Program-made: the position numbers and the translations under genes
In this document: in pieces, positions 46,577 through 54,804 of the stretch
How positions within the stretch are numbered: position 1 is the first letter of the stretch
Layout of the letters: each line of letters opens with the position of its first letter
Source: Rhodocyclaceae bacterium
GTDB taxonomy: Bacteria > Pseudomonadota > Gammaproteobacteria > Burkholderiales > Rhodocyclaceae
Direction of reading: 5' to 3'
Assembly (NCBI GenBank): GCA_018262775.1
Contig: JADFDU010000003.1
Location: 1-64,000 of the forward strand
Length of the DNA: 64,000 nucleotides
The notes under the pieces: generated by a model
What the model saw: only the letters and a program-made list of their open reading frames with translations
Databases searched by the model: none
What the model was told of the DNA's origin: nothing

Positions 46577-46596
46577 TTACGCATAGTTAAGCGTAA
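46577..46596. promoter_or_regulatory. TTACGC...GCGTAA palindrome between the activator sites
   Basis: TTACGC and GCGTAA form a 6-bp inverted repeat with an 8-base spacer exactly between the two activator sites. It may serve the divergent regulator promoter or bind another factor. The 46307-46723 gap contains these elements and no gene. Confidence 0.4.
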
Positions 46597-46599
46597 GAT

Positions 46600-46615
46600 T
46601 TGATGAATTGATTAA
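46600..46615. promoter_or_regulatory. upstream activator site 2
   Basis: TTGATGAATTGATTAA matches the XylR/DmpR-type site TTGATCAATTGATCAA at 14 of 16 positions, about 180 bases upstream of the sigma-54 promoter and 110 bases before the regulator gene. Confidence 0.65.
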
Positions 46616-46723
46616 TTCCGCTGCAAACCCGAAGAAATTGACGGATGAGCAGGCTCAATCCCGGCCAGCGTCACTTCACCATTTGATAAAAATGACGCGG
46701 CCGCAAGGGAAGAGGAGATAGAA

Positions 46724-48478
46724 GTGCGCAAATTGGCATCCGCCGACACGGCGGCCGACGACCTGCGGTCCCACGTTCGTTTCTGCGCCGAGACGGGCCA
46801 GATCTGGCTGCACGAGAACCGCATGCTGCTGGTACATGCGGAAGCGCAGGCGCTGCTACGCAAGGAACTCATCGACTCGCTCGGCATGGATCGCGCGCGC
46901 GGCCTGCTCACACGCATGGGCTACGCCTCCGGCCTGCGCGACGCAGAACTGGCGCGCAAACAGGCGCAGGGCGTCAGCGACCTGGAAGCCTTCATGACCG
47001 GACCGAAGCTGCACACGCTGGAGGGCATCGTGCGCGTGACGCCGATCCGCCTGGAGGTGGACCGGCCGCGCGGCAGATTCTACGGCGAATTCCTCTGGGA
47101 AAACTCCTGGGAGGGGCAATGGCACCGCCAGTACTTCGGCATCCACCACGAGCCCGTGTGCTGGACGCAGATCGGCTATGCCTCGGGCTACACCTCGGCC
47201 TTCATGGGCCGACGTGTCCTCTACCAGGAAGTGGAGTGCGTCGGCGTCGGCAACAACAACTGCCGCATCATCGGCAAGCCGGTCGAGGAGTGGGAGAACG
47301 CCGAAGAACACTTGCGCTTCTACAACCCCGAATCCATCGCCGACCAGCTCATCGACCTGCAGACCCAGGTGTCGCATCTGCGCTCTTCCATCGGCGAGAA
47401 GGAGACGCTACCGCAGCACATGATCGGCGTCTCGCCCGGCTTTCGCCAGGCTTACGGCCTGCTCAAGCAGGCCGCGGACAGCCAGATCCCGGTGCTGCTG
47501 CTCGGCGAGACGGGCGTTGGCAAAGAGGTCTTCGCCCGCTGCCTGCACGAGATGGGGCCGCGCGCCGGCGAGGCCTTCGTCGCGGTGAACTGCGCGGCGA
47601 TCCCGCACGATCTGGTCGAGTCCGAGCTCTTCGGCGTGGAAAAGGGCGCCTACACCGGCGCACAGTCCTCGCGCCCCGGCCGCTTCGAACGCGCCAATGG
47701 CGGCACGCTGTTTCTCGACGAAGTCGGCGACCTGCCGCTCTCGGCGCAAGCCAAGCTGCTGCGCGTGCTGCAGGAGCACGAGATCGAGCGCCTCGGCGAC
47801 CAGAAGCCGCGCAAGGTGGACGTGCGCGTGGTGGCCGCCACCAACGCCGATCTGTCCAGGCTGGTGAAGGAAGACAAATTCCGCCTGGATCTCTATTACC
47901 GCCTCAACGCCTACCAGGTGCACATCCCGCCGCTGCGCGAGCGCAACGAGGACATCTCGCCGCTGTCGAAGGCCTTCCTCGAGAAATACGCAGCCATCCA
48001 CGGCAAGAAGCTGCGCGGCTTCACCGACAAGGCGAAGCGCGCGCTGCTTTCCTACACCTGGCCCGGCAACATCCGCGAACTGCAGAACGTCATCGAGCGC
48101 AGCGTCATCATCGCCCCGCACGGCTCGCGCGTCGAAGCCAACCACCTGTTCCTCGCCGAGCGCGACAGCCTGCCACCGGAACTGGGTCTCGATGCCGACG
48201 GTACACTGCATGCCCAGGGCTGGCAGCCGGGAGAAAAGCTGTGCGAATCGGTGCTCAACGGCGTGTTCACGCTGGACGAGGTGGAGTCCATGCTGCTGGA
48301 AGCAGCCGTGGCCAAAGCGAAAGGCAACCTCTCCTCGGCGGCACGCGTGCTCGGCGTCACCCGGCCGCAACTCGCCTACCGCCTCAAGCGCATAAAGGCG
48401 GCAGACAAGAAGGAAGTGGACAAGGCGGCGCTACCGCAGAAGGCAAGCAAAAAACCCCCGCTCAAAGCTGGCGTCTGA
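46724..48478 (+). CDS. sigma-54-dependent activator of the XylR/DmpR/PoxR family
   Basis: This 584-residue protein has an aromatic-sensing XylR_N domain (residues 10-115), a V4R domain (about 120-195, ending ECVGVGNNNCRIIGKP), an AAA+ domain (Walker A LGETGVGKEVFAR, sigma-54-contact loop EKGAYTGAQ, Walker B GGTLFLDEVGDL) and a C-terminal Fis-type helix-turn-helix (SSAARVLGVTRPQLAYRLKRI). Phenol is the likely effector. It starts with GTG behind GAGGAGATAGAA and is divergent from ppsA, with two matching activator sites between them. Confidence 0.93.
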   Translation: MRKLASADTAADDLRSHVRFCAETGQIWLHENRMLLVHAEAQALLRKELIDSLGMDRARGLLTRMGYASGLRDAELARKQAQGVSDLEAFMTGPKLHTLEGIVRVTPIRLEVDRPRGRFYGEFLWENSWEGQWHRQYFGIHHEPVCWTQIGYASGYTSAFMGRRVLYQEVECVGVGNNNCRIIGKPVEEWENAEEHLRFYNPESIADQLIDLQTQVSHLRSSIGEKETLPQHMIGVSPGFRQAYGLLKQAADSQIPVLLLGETGVGKEVFARCLHEMGPRAGEAFVAVNCAAIPHDLVESELFGVEKGAYTGAQSSRPGRFERANGGTLFLDEVGDLPLSAQAKLLRVLQEHEIERLGDQKPRKVDVRVVAATNADLSRLVKEDKFRLDLYYRLNAYQVHIPPLRERNEDISPLSKAFLEKYAAIHGKKLRGFTDKAKRALLSYTWPGNIRELQNVIERSVIIAPHGSRVEANHLFLAERDSLPPELGLDADGTLHAQGWQPGEKLCESVLNGVFTLDEVESMLLEAAVAKAKGNLSSAARVLGVTRPQLAYRLKRIKAADKKEVDKAALPQKASKKPPLKAGV

Positions 48479-48479
48479 C

Positions 48480-48959
48480 ATGAGCGAATCGTTGCGCACG
48501 CGCATCCTCGCCCTACTCGAGGAACATCACGTCATGACGCTGGCGACCGCCGGCGCGGACGGCCCCTGGGCGGCGGCGGTGTTCTATGCGCATGAGGGCA
48601 CGCGCCTGTATTTCCTCTCTTCGCCGACCTCGCGCCACGCCGAGAACCTCGCCGCCAATCCGCGCGCGGCGGCGACCATCCAGCGCGACTACGACGACTG
48701 GCCCGGCATCCGCGGCCTGCAGATTTCCGGCAGCGTGCGCATCGTGGCCGCCGCGGACGAGGCGCGCGTGCGCGCCCTCTACCAGCAGCGCTACCCGCTC
48801 ATCGGCGGCGGCGCCAGCGTACCGCGCAAGATTCTCGAAGCGCTGCAGAAAATCCGCTGGTACGAACTGGTGCCGGAAGACATTCATCTGCTCGACAACT
48901 CGCTCGGCTTCGGCCACCGCGAACATTTTTCAGTCAATCCACTCAATTCAGCCAATTAG
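48480..48959 (+). CDS. pyridoxamine 5'-phosphate oxidase-family protein
   Basis: This 159-residue split-barrel flavoprotein starts MSESLRTRILALLEEHHVMTLATAGADGPWAAAVFYAHEG, with SRHAENLAANPRAAATIQRDYDDW. It begins one base after the regulator stop and precedes methionine gamma-lyase by 13 bases, so the three genes probably share a transcript. The function is unknown. Confidence 0.8.
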   Translation: MSESLRTRILALLEEHHVMTLATAGADGPWAAAVFYAHEGTRLYFLSSPTSRHAENLAANPRAAATIQRDYDDWPGIRGLQISGSVRIVAAADEARVRALYQQRYPLIGGGASVPRKILEALQKIRWYELVPEDIHLLDNSLGFGHREHFSVNPLNSAN

Positions 48960-48972
48960 GGAGACAGCATCG

Positions 48973-50169
48973 ATGACACAAGCCAAAGCGCCCGGCAAGG
49001 GCTTCACCACCCGCGCCATCCATCACGGCTACGATCCCTATGAGGGCTACGGTTCCGTCAATCCGCCGATCTACCTGAGCTCGACCTACGCCTTCCCCAC
49101 GGTGGAAGACGGCAGCGCGCGCTTCGCCGGTGAGCAGGCCGGTTTTGTCTACTCGCGCGTCGGCAACCCGACCACCTGCCTGCTGGAGAGCCGCATCGCC
49201 GACCTGGAAGGCGGCGAGGCAGCGCTCGTCACCGCCTCCGGCATGGGCGCCACCACCTCGCTGCTGTGGACGCTGCTGGCGCCGGGCGACGAGGTCATCG
49301 CCGACAAGACCCTCTACGGCTGCACCTTCGGCTACTTCAATCACGGCCTGGCGAAGTTCGGCGTCAAGATCACCCACGTCGACATGACGCAGCCGGCCAA
49401 CCTGGAAGCCGCCATCAGCGCGCAGACCAAAGTGGTGTTCTTCGAATCGCCGGCCAATCCCAACATGCGGCTGGTGGACATCGAGGCCATCGCCGCCATT
49501 GCCCATCGACACGACGCCAAGGTGGTGGTGGACAACACCTACTGCACCCCCTACCTGCAGCGCCCGCTCGCGCTCGGCGCCGACTACATCGTGCACTCCG
49601 CGACGAAATACCTCGGCGGCCACGGCGACCTGATCGCCGGCGCCATCGTCGGCCCGAAGGAATCGCTCGACCAGGTGCGCTTCTACGGCCTCAAGGACAT
49701 GACCGGCGCGGTGATGTCCTCGCAGGACGCCTTCCTCGTCCTGCGCGGCCTGAAAACATTGGCGCTGCGCATGGAGCGCCACAGCAGCAACGCCCAGGTC
49801 GTCGCCGAATGCCTGGCGGGCCACGCCAAGGTCGACGTCTGCCACTTCCCGGGACTCGCTTCGTTTCCGCAACTCGAACTCGCACGCCGGCAGATGAAGC
49901 TGCCCGGCGGCATGGTGGCCTTCGAACTCAAGGGCGGCATCGAGTCAGGCCGCCGCTTCATGAACGCGCTGCAACTGATCACGCGCGCCGTCAGCCTCGG
50001 CGACGCCGAAAGCCTGGCGCAACACCCGGCCAGCATGACGCACTGCTTCTACACACCCGAGGAACGGCGCGAACACCTGATCGGCGAAGGCCTGGTGAGA
50101 ATCTCGCTCGGCCTCGAAGACCCCGAGGACTTGCTCGACGACGTGCGGCAGGCGCTGGACGCCGCGTGA
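48973..50169 (+). CDS. megL: methionine gamma-lyase (PLP-dependent)
   Basis: This 398-residue Cys/Met-metabolism PLP enzyme has FVYSRVGNPTTCLLE, GMGATTSLLWTLLAPGDEVIADKTLYGCTF, and the PLP-lysine in YIVHSATKYLGGHGDLIAG. The YGCTF cysteine after KTLYG is characteristic of methionine gamma-lyases, which split methionine to methanethiol, ammonia and 2-oxobutyrate. The length equals well-known members. The ATG at 48973 was chosen over the track start. O-succinylhomoserine sulfhydrylase is the alternative. Confidence 0.88.
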   Translation: MTQAKAPGKGFTTRAIHHGYDPYEGYGSVNPPIYLSSTYAFPTVEDGSARFAGEQAGFVYSRVGNPTTCLLESRIADLEGGEAALVTASGMGATTSLLWTLLAPGDEVIADKTLYGCTFGYFNHGLAKFGVKITHVDMTQPANLEAAISAQTKVVFFESPANPNMRLVDIEAIAAIAHRHDAKVVVDNTYCTPYLQRPLALGADYIVHSATKYLGGHGDLIAGAIVGPKESLDQVRFYGLKDMTGAVMSSQDAFLVLRGLKTLALRMERHSSNAQVVAECLAGHAKVDVCHFPGLASFPQLELARRQMKLPGGMVAFELKGGIESGRRFMNALQLITRAVSLGDAESLAQHPASMTHCFYTPEERREHLIGEGLVRISLGLEDPEDLLDDVRQALDAA

Positions 50170-50191
50170 GGGCGGTACGGCGCCGGAATGC

Positions 50192-50214
50192 GCCGTACTG
50201 TGGCGGCTGACTTT
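50192..50214 (+). repeat. GCCGT-N9-RCTGACTTT motif, copy 8
   Basis: Exact match on the plus strand 22 bases after megL, at the left border of the 50.2-52.4 kb island. The remaining 50215-50555 gap is AT-richer and shows no convincing gene. Confidence 0.85.
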
Positions 50215-50555
50215 TGCCGGGGTGTCGCCAGGGATCGAACGGAACAGTTTCTGCCTTAGCAGAAGTTTGCGCACAGTTTTCGCCGTGTCGGCTTGGCGGC
50301 GGTAAGCGGACAAAACCAAACTCTGTTTTGAACAGTCCGTTTTCGGTAAAACCGGATGGGTGAAATCGACCCGAAGCGGCCGATTGAGGTTCTGCAGAGC
50401 GAAAGCCGATTTAGCCCGAAAACTATTGAACCGACTTACGTATCTGATCGACGAACTGGCGCAACACGCTGACCAGCGATTCCGTTTCCACAACTACGGT
50501 TACGCCATACTCCATCATGCCGATAAGCAAATGGGATATTCATCCCGTTACTTAC

Positions 50556-51110
50556 CTATCTCGTCCTCGGTACAATGATTTCTTCCAGTGGGACATGAGT
50601 CATGAACGCAATGATCTGCTTTACGAGGTCATCTACGCCTCGCGGCGTCATAGATCTCTTGCGTTCCGTTGCATCAATCAGTTCCCGATTGATGTAAGTC
50701 GTGCAGCGCAGATCCGCGTAGCTATGTTCGAGGACGCCCTCGATGCTCGGTAGTGGCAAAAAGGGATACCTTCTCCTGCTGAGAACATTCTGACGGTCTT
50801 CTTCGTTCGAAAGGGTAATCATAGGAATGACGGGCGCCACCAACACCGGCACCTTGCCTCCCTTTTTGTCGATCTCACAATCCTGTGACAGGACGATAAC
50901 GTTGAGAACGCGCCCTCTACCGAGAAAGTTACCAATGCCGTTGCTATCAGGTTTCCAAGGCGACGTATCCCATGAGTCACCGCCACCCTTCCGGGTTACC
51001 CCGCGTTTGAGTGCAACCAATGGTGCGGCCGCCGTCCCCACGAGAACGAGAGCAAGCAAATCCCCTTGCGATAGCTCGGGTTTGAGTGCCCCGTCCCAGC
51101 AATCGGTCAC
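50556..51110 (-). CDS. hypothetical protein, 184 aa
   Basis: No family is recognised. The protein begins MTDCWDGALKPELSQGDLLALVLV and has a central VLNVIVLSQDCEIDKKGGKVPVLVAPVI, a motif (SQ-D-C-E/D-I) I associate with uncharacterised accessory-region proteins, followed by LPSIEGVLEHSYADLRCTTYINRELI. It ends the leftward three-gene set 52.1 to 50.5 kb, 3 bases after the preceding gene. Its lower GC suggests acquisition. Confidence 0.65.
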   Translation of the reverse strand: MTDCWDGALKPELSQGDLLALVLVGTAAAPLVALKRGVTRKGGGDSWDTSPWKPDSNGIGNFLGRGRVLNVIVLSQDCEIDKKGGKVPVLVAPVIPMITLSNEEDRQNVLSRRRYPFLPLPSIEGVLEHSYADLRCTTYINRELIDATERKRSMTPRGVDDLVKQIIAFMTHVPLEEIIVPRTR

Positions 51111-51113
51111 AGA

Positions 51114-51476
51114 TCAGACCATGATGGGAGGATCGCGGGAAATATCCTGGTCCGGCAGACGAGGAACCGAAGCCATCGCGGCATCAAGCCGGCTCCAGTA
51201 CCCATCAGGTACGATATCCGAGTTGTCGCCATGTAGAGATGATGTTCTTGCTGCGTCAGAAACAACGATATCCACGTCCGCTACCCCCAGCGGTATCGAT
51301 GGAAGTAGCAGTGCCACGGTCGTGGCAATCGTGCAAAGCACCATCACAGGCTTTACTGACGACCACTGGCCACGCCGGACCTTCTTGGTATCAACCGCGT
51401 GCGACGTCCTCCTGATCGGCAGGATCATGCCGCCCTCGATCCAAGCGCCGGGCGTATATAGTTCGAACTGGTTCAT
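51114..51476 (-). CDS. hypothetical membrane-anchored protein, 120 aa
   Basis: No family is recognised. It has one hydrophobic stretch (VKPVMVLCTIATTVALLLPSIPLGVADVDIVV) near residues 40-72, probably a membrane anchor or internal signal, with a polar C-terminal tail. It overlaps the upstream 206-aa gene by 4 bases, implying coupled translation. Confidence 0.6.
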   Translation of the reverse strand: MNQFELYTPGAWIEGGMILPIRRTSHAVDTKKVRRGQWSSVKPVMVLCTIATTVALLLPSIPLGVADVDIVVSDAARTSSLHGDNSDIVPDGYWSRLDAAMASVPRLPDQDISRDPPIMV

Positions 51477-52093
51477 GATTTCACCTCGCTATCCATAGAG
51501 GGCAATGAAGGCGCCATTTCCACTAATGCACGTACCAACGCCACCATCAAAGGTGTCGGCAACTGTACACGAACGACCGGCTCCACTGCCACCTTGTTCC
51601 CCAGATTAATACGCTGCACCGAAAAGGGCGATAAGTAGTAGAAATCCAGGCAGCCATCATTACCTGAATAGCCCGCCATAACCAAACTGGCAGTTACAAC
51701 AGCGGACTGGTCGGGCTTCTCTTTTATTTCGGTCAGCGAACCACGCTGGAGTCTCCCCTGCTGTTCCAGTTCTTCAATTCCATTATTGAGTTGGTTCACC
51801 GTATGAATGAAACTCCTAACCGCTTCAAATGACATCTGAATGATCAGAACCGACAGATAGCCGTCCGAGACGACATTTCTCTGGGCAAACAGAAGCTTCA
51901 CCACGTGATCTGTTCTAACCAAGGAAACCGTGTCACACGATAACCTGCGATCCGGCACCGGGAGCCCCGACGTATCGATCGCAAAATGGTTACTCATCCC
52001 GCCCTTGGAAGGAAGGATCGACACATCGACGGCATGTCCCTCGCCGATGCGTGCCATGTGCTGCGCAACAGGTTTTGACTTTTTAGGCCCCAT
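51473..52093 (-). CDS. hypothetical protein, 206 aa
   Basis: No family is recognised. It is a soluble protein starting MGPKKSKPVAQHMARIGEGHAVDVSILPSKGGMSNHFAIDT, with a middle helix (FEAVRSFIHTVNQLNNGIEELEQQ) and mixed alpha/beta elsewhere. It is the first gene of the compact leftward set with the 120-aa and 184-aa proteins. Function unknown; accessory-island context. Confidence 0.65.
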   Translation of the reverse strand: MGPKKSKPVAQHMARIGEGHAVDVSILPSKGGMSNHFAIDTSGLPVPDRRLSCDTVSLVRTDHVVKLLFAQRNVVSDGYLSVLIIQMSFEAVRSFIHTVNQLNNGIEELEQQGRLQRGSLTEIKEKPDQSAVVTASLVMAGYSGNDGCLDFYYLSPFSVQRINLGNKVAVEPVVRVQLPTPLMVALVRALVEMAPSLPSMDSEVKS

Positions 52094-52125
52094 TTCAATA
52101 GGTTAGCATCTTCTCGGGGAGCGAG

Positions 52126-52377
52126 CTAGCCTTTGTACCATGCGCCGAACCGCGACCGACCGCACTTGGCCAATTTGATCCGTTCGAATTCACCAATAAT
52201 GGACAACCGTTCTTGATCAGCACTTCGTCCGCTGAACACTTCTGAACGGATCTCGCGCTGCACGTCCGCTACTTCCGCTATGGCCGAATTGCTTCCGGCG
52301 AAAGACATCCGCTCAACGACACGAAGAGCGACATCGCGTCCCCGCCAGCCTGGGTAATGAAAAGTCAGCCGCTGCAA
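52126..52377 (-). CDS. doubtful ORF, 83 aa
   Basis: The frame has only a TTG start (52375-52377) located inside motif copy 9, and reads QRLTFHYPGWRGRDVALRVVERMSFAGSNSAIAEVADVQREIRSEVF. It may be a truncated gene whose 5' end was lost, rather than an intact one. No family is recognised. Confidence 0.3.
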   Translation of the reverse strand: MQRLTFHYPGWRGRDVALRVVERMSFAGSNSAIAEVADVQREIRSEVFSGRSADQERLSIIGEFERIKLAKCGRSRFGAWYKG

Positions 52378-52383
52378 GACGGC
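52361..52383 (-). repeat. GCCGT-N9-RCTGACTTT motif, copy 9
   Basis: Exact match on the minus strand at the right border of the unknown-gene island, in inverse orientation to copy 8. Confidence 0.85.
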
Positions 52384-52416
52384 GCGAATTCCGTCAGTGA
52401 CGTGCGGACGTTTGCT

Positions 52417-52842
52417 TCAGCCGCCGTGAAGCAACAGCGCCTCGGCCAGCAGCCGTGGCGAGTAGATGGTGACGCCGCCGCAGGTCTTGCCATAGGCGGA
52501 GCCAAAATGGCTGCGGTCGCCCGTTACCAAAGCATGGCAGCCGAGGCGCATAGCGGCGGCGAGCACCGGCCGATCCTTTTCGTGCAACCAGTTCATTTCG
52601 AACGTTTCGGGTAGGTGGGCCTGCATCGGCCCGACTTGCAGGTGGGAAAGCAGCGCCTCCAGCGCCGCCGACGTCCCGCCGCCCTTGGCGACCAGGTTGC
52701 GGCGAGCCTCGGCCACGACAAAACCATCTACCCAGCACTCGTGGCCGGCCTCCAGCAGCAGTCGCAGCAAGTGCCGCACCGCCCCGTCGGACTTCGCCGC
52801 CGAGAAGTGGATATTTGCGTCGAGAAAAATCCGTATCGGCAA
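52417..52842 (-). CDS. PIN-domain protein (toxin of an AbrB/PIN pair)
   Basis: The frame gives PIRIFLDANIHFSAAKSDGAVRHLLRLLLEAG with the first PIN aspartate. Next comes VVAEARRNL, MNWLHEKDRPVLAAAMRLGCHALVTGDRSHFGS with the later acidic residues, and TIYSPRLLAEALL. No ATG fits; the TTG at 52840-52842 is the best start, just downstream of the antitoxin stop. The 239-aa track ORF reads through the antitoxin gene in another frame. It is probably an RNase toxin. Confidence 0.75.
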   Translation of the reverse strand: MPIRIFLDANIHFSAAKSDGAVRHLLRLLLEAGHECWVDGFVVAEARRNLVAKGGGTSAALEALLSHLQVGPMQAHLPETFEMNWLHEKDRPVLAAAMRLGCHALVTGDRSHFGSAYGKTCGGVTIYSPRLLAEALLLHGG

Positions 52843-52849
52843 GCCGGCC

Positions 52850-52872
52850 GGCGTGCTCAGCGGACTGACTTT
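52850..52872 (+). repeat. GCCGT-N9-RCTGACTTT motif, copy 10 (one mismatch)
   Basis: GGCGT-N9-ACTGACTTT on the plus strand spans the junction between the antitoxin stop and the toxin start. Confidence 0.7.
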
Positions 52873-53132
52873 CGCGTCTTGCGGGCCGTGTGCGCCGGCT
52901 GCACAGTCTTGCTGCCGAGCACGGCAGCCAGTTCGGCCTCCGCAGCGTCGAACTCGCGTTCGCGCTCGGGCGTGTAGAGTTCGAGCGGCAGCGTCGCGGC
53001 CGGACGCAGCAGCAGGCCTTCCGGCGTGGTTTCGGCGATCAGCTGGTCGTCGCCCTTCAGGCCGAGGGCCTGGCGCCGCTTGGCGGGCAGGGTGACCATG
53101 CCTCGGCTGGATACGGTAATGGTGGCTTTCAT
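52857..53132 (-). CDS. AbrB/SpoVT-type antitoxin
   Basis: This 91-residue protein begins MKATITVSSRGMVTLPAKRRQALGLKGDDQLIAETTPEGLLLRPA, a swapped-hairpin AbrB DNA-binding domain, followed by a C-terminal tail. It lies immediately upstream of the PIN gene. The start MKATITV was chosen over the upstream ATG of the track. Confidence 0.85.
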   Translation of the reverse strand: MKATITVSSRGMVTLPAKRRQALGLKGDDQLIAETTPEGLLLRPAATLPLELYTPEREREFDAAEAELAAVLGSKTVQPAHTARKTRKSVR

Positions 53133-53188
53133 GCAATCCAGTATGGCAGCAATGCCGCTATCGGCGAAGTGCAAAAAAGACAGCGCTC

Positions 53189-53211
53189 GCCGTCCTGCGG
53201 CGACTGACTTT
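53189..53211 (+). repeat. GCCGT-N9-RCTGACTTT motif, copy 11
   Basis: Exact match on the plus strand between the SDR gene and the AbrB antitoxin. Its spacer is identical to that of copy 13 inside the MazG-like gene. Confidence 0.85.
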
Positions 53212-53243
53212 GTCCTGCTTCCGATGTCGGCCTGAAGGCCGAC

Positions 53244-54005
53244 CTACAGTTTGAGTCCGCGCGGCTTGCGGCCGGCGCGCTTGAAGAGGCGGTCGTATAC
53301 CGCGTTGGGCAGGAGCTTCATGGCGCGTGCGACGAGGGCCATCTGCCAGGGCACGACGGCGTAGCGGCGGCCGGCGTCGATGACGCGGGCGATGCGCCGC
53401 GCGGCGGCATCGGCGGACAGGATGAAGGGCATGCGGTATTTGTTCACCGCCGTCATCGGCGTAGCGACGTAGCCGGGGCAGACGGTGACGACCTTGATAC
53501 CGCTGGCACGCAGTTCCACGCGCAGCGCTTCGAGGTAGGTGATGGCGGCGGCCTTGGAGGCGCTGTAGGCGCCGGCGCCGGGGATGCCGCGCACGCCGGC
53601 CACCGAGGCGATGCCGGCGAGGCGGCCGCGACCCGCCTCGCGCATCGGCGCGATGAAGGACTGGAAGGTGGCGGCCAGCCCCACGACGTTGGTCTGCATG
53701 ACGCGGCCGAAAATCTCGATGTCCTCGGCGTGCTCGGTGAGCGTGCCGATGGAGACGCCGGCATTGGCGATGACGATGTCGGGCACGCCGAAGCGCGCCA
53801 TGAAGTCGTGCGCCGCTGCCTGCATGGCCTTGGCGTCGGCGACATCAGCGAGATACACAACGGGGTTTCCCGGAAGACTGCGCGCCACGTCGGCCAGTGC
53901 GTCCTTGCGGCGCGCCACGAGGCCGAGCTGGGCGCCGCGGCCGGCATAGTGCGCAGCGAGCGCCGCGCCGATGCCGGAGGAGGCGCCGGTAATGAAGACG
54001 CGCAT
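53244..54005 (-). CDS. short-chain dehydrogenase/reductase
   Basis: This 253-residue SDR starts MRVFITGASSGIGAALAAHYAGRG, with NAGVSIG, the catalytic GIASVAGVRGIPGAGAYSASKAA (Ser, Tyr-x3-Lys) and VCPGYVATPMTA. A C-terminal extension ending KRAGRKPRGLKL suggests membrane association, as in SdhA/YdfG-like relatives. The substrate cannot be told. Confidence 0.88.
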   Translation of the reverse strand: MRVFITGASSGIGAALAAHYAGRGAQLGLVARRKDALADVARSLPGNPVVYLADVADAKAMQAAAHDFMARFGVPDIVIANAGVSIGTLTEHAEDIEIFGRVMQTNVVGLAATFQSFIAPMREAGRGRLAGIASVAGVRGIPGAGAYSASKAAAITYLEALRVELRASGIKVVTVCPGYVATPMTAVNKYRMPFILSADAAARRIARVIDAGRRYAVVPWQMALVARAMKLLPNAVYDRLFKRAGRKPRGLKL

Positions 54006-54021
54006 GAAACGCAACCTCTTT

Positions 54022-54118
54022 TAACGCAGAGGACGCAGAGACACAGGGAGCACAGAGAAAAACAAAATTGAAATCTCTGTGTTCTCTGTGTCTCTGTGAT
54101 CTCTATGTTGAAAGCGTT
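54022..54118. repeat. CACAGAG-rich intergenic inverted repeat, copy 2
   Basis: GCAGAGACACAGGGAGCACAG and CTCTGTGTTCTCTGTGTCTC face each other across an AT-rich centre, flanked by CTCTATGTTGAAAGCG. It is the inverse of the copy at 10186-10269. Confidence 0.7.
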
Positions 54119-54119
54119 T

Positions 54120-54758
54120 CTACTTCTTCGGCCGTTCGGCGCGTGCCTTGACGATGAGTTCGTCGAGAGTTTTCATGAGCGCCTCGGGGCTGCCGGTCAT
54201 GCCTACCGAGGTCATGTACTTGCCGTCCACCACCAGCGTCGGCACGCCGGTGACGCCGTAGGCTTCAGTAAGCTGGACGGCGCGCCTGGTCTTGCCCTGC
54301 ACCGAGAAGGATTTCCAGGCTTCGCTGAATTTCTTGCGATCCACGCCCTTTTTTGCCATCCATTCGAGCTGGATCTTTTCGTCGTTGAAATTCACGCGGT
54401 CGATGTGGATGGCATCGAACACCTCGCCGTGCAGCCGGTCCAGCAGGTTCAGCGCCTCCAGCGTGTAATAGGTGCGCGCGTTCGGCATCCAGCGCTCGGT
54501 GGGAACGGCGGGAATGCGGCGGAACTCCACGTCCTTGGGCAGCGTGGCCACCCACTTCTTGAGGAAGGGCTCGAGGTCGAAGCAGTGCGAACAGCCGTAC
54601 CAGAAAAACTCGATCACCTCGACCTTGGCGCCGGTCTCCACCGCCTGTTGCGCGGCAAGCGGCTTGTAGTCGCGCCCGGCCTTGAGTTCGGCGGCGGCGG
54701 CGCCCGCCATCAGGGTCAGTGAAAGCCCAAGCAGGCCCAGCCATTTATTGATTTTCAT
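54120..54758 (-). CDS. dsbA: periplasmic thiol:disulfide oxidoreductase DsbA
   Basis: This 212-residue protein has a signal peptide (MKINKWLGLLGLSLTLMAGAAAA), the thioredoxin-fold active site FWYGCSHCFDLEP with the C-S-H-C pair, and the cis-Pro region GVTGVPTLVVDGKY. It introduces disulfides into exported proteins. It follows the SPOR-domain gene on the same strand. Confidence 0.95.
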   Translation of the reverse strand: MKINKWLGLLGLSLTLMAGAAAAELKAGRDYKPLAAQQAVETGAKVEVIEFFWYGCSHCFDLEPFLKKWVATLPKDVEFRRIPAVPTERWMPNARTYYTLEALNLLDRLHGEVFDAIHIDRVNFNDEKIQLEWMAKKGVDRKKFSEAWKSFSVQGKTRRAVQLTEAYGVTGVPTLVVDGKYMTSVGMTGSPEALMKTLDELIVKARAERPKK

Positions 54759-54781
54759 GTTCGCTCCTGAAAGTCGGTCAC

Positions 54782-54804
54782 AAAGTCAGTCACTGCGAGA
54801 CGGC
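54782..54804 (-). repeat. GCCGT-N9-RCTGACTTT motif, copy 12
   Basis: Exact match on the minus strand covering the last codons and stop (GKDAVSQ) of the SPOR gene and the first bases of the gap to dsbA. Confidence 0.85.

Noticed and set aside
50360-50578. 72-aa ORF in the megL-island gap
   Set aside because: No plausible ribosome-binding site, domain or conservation pattern; the gap looks like degenerate sequence.
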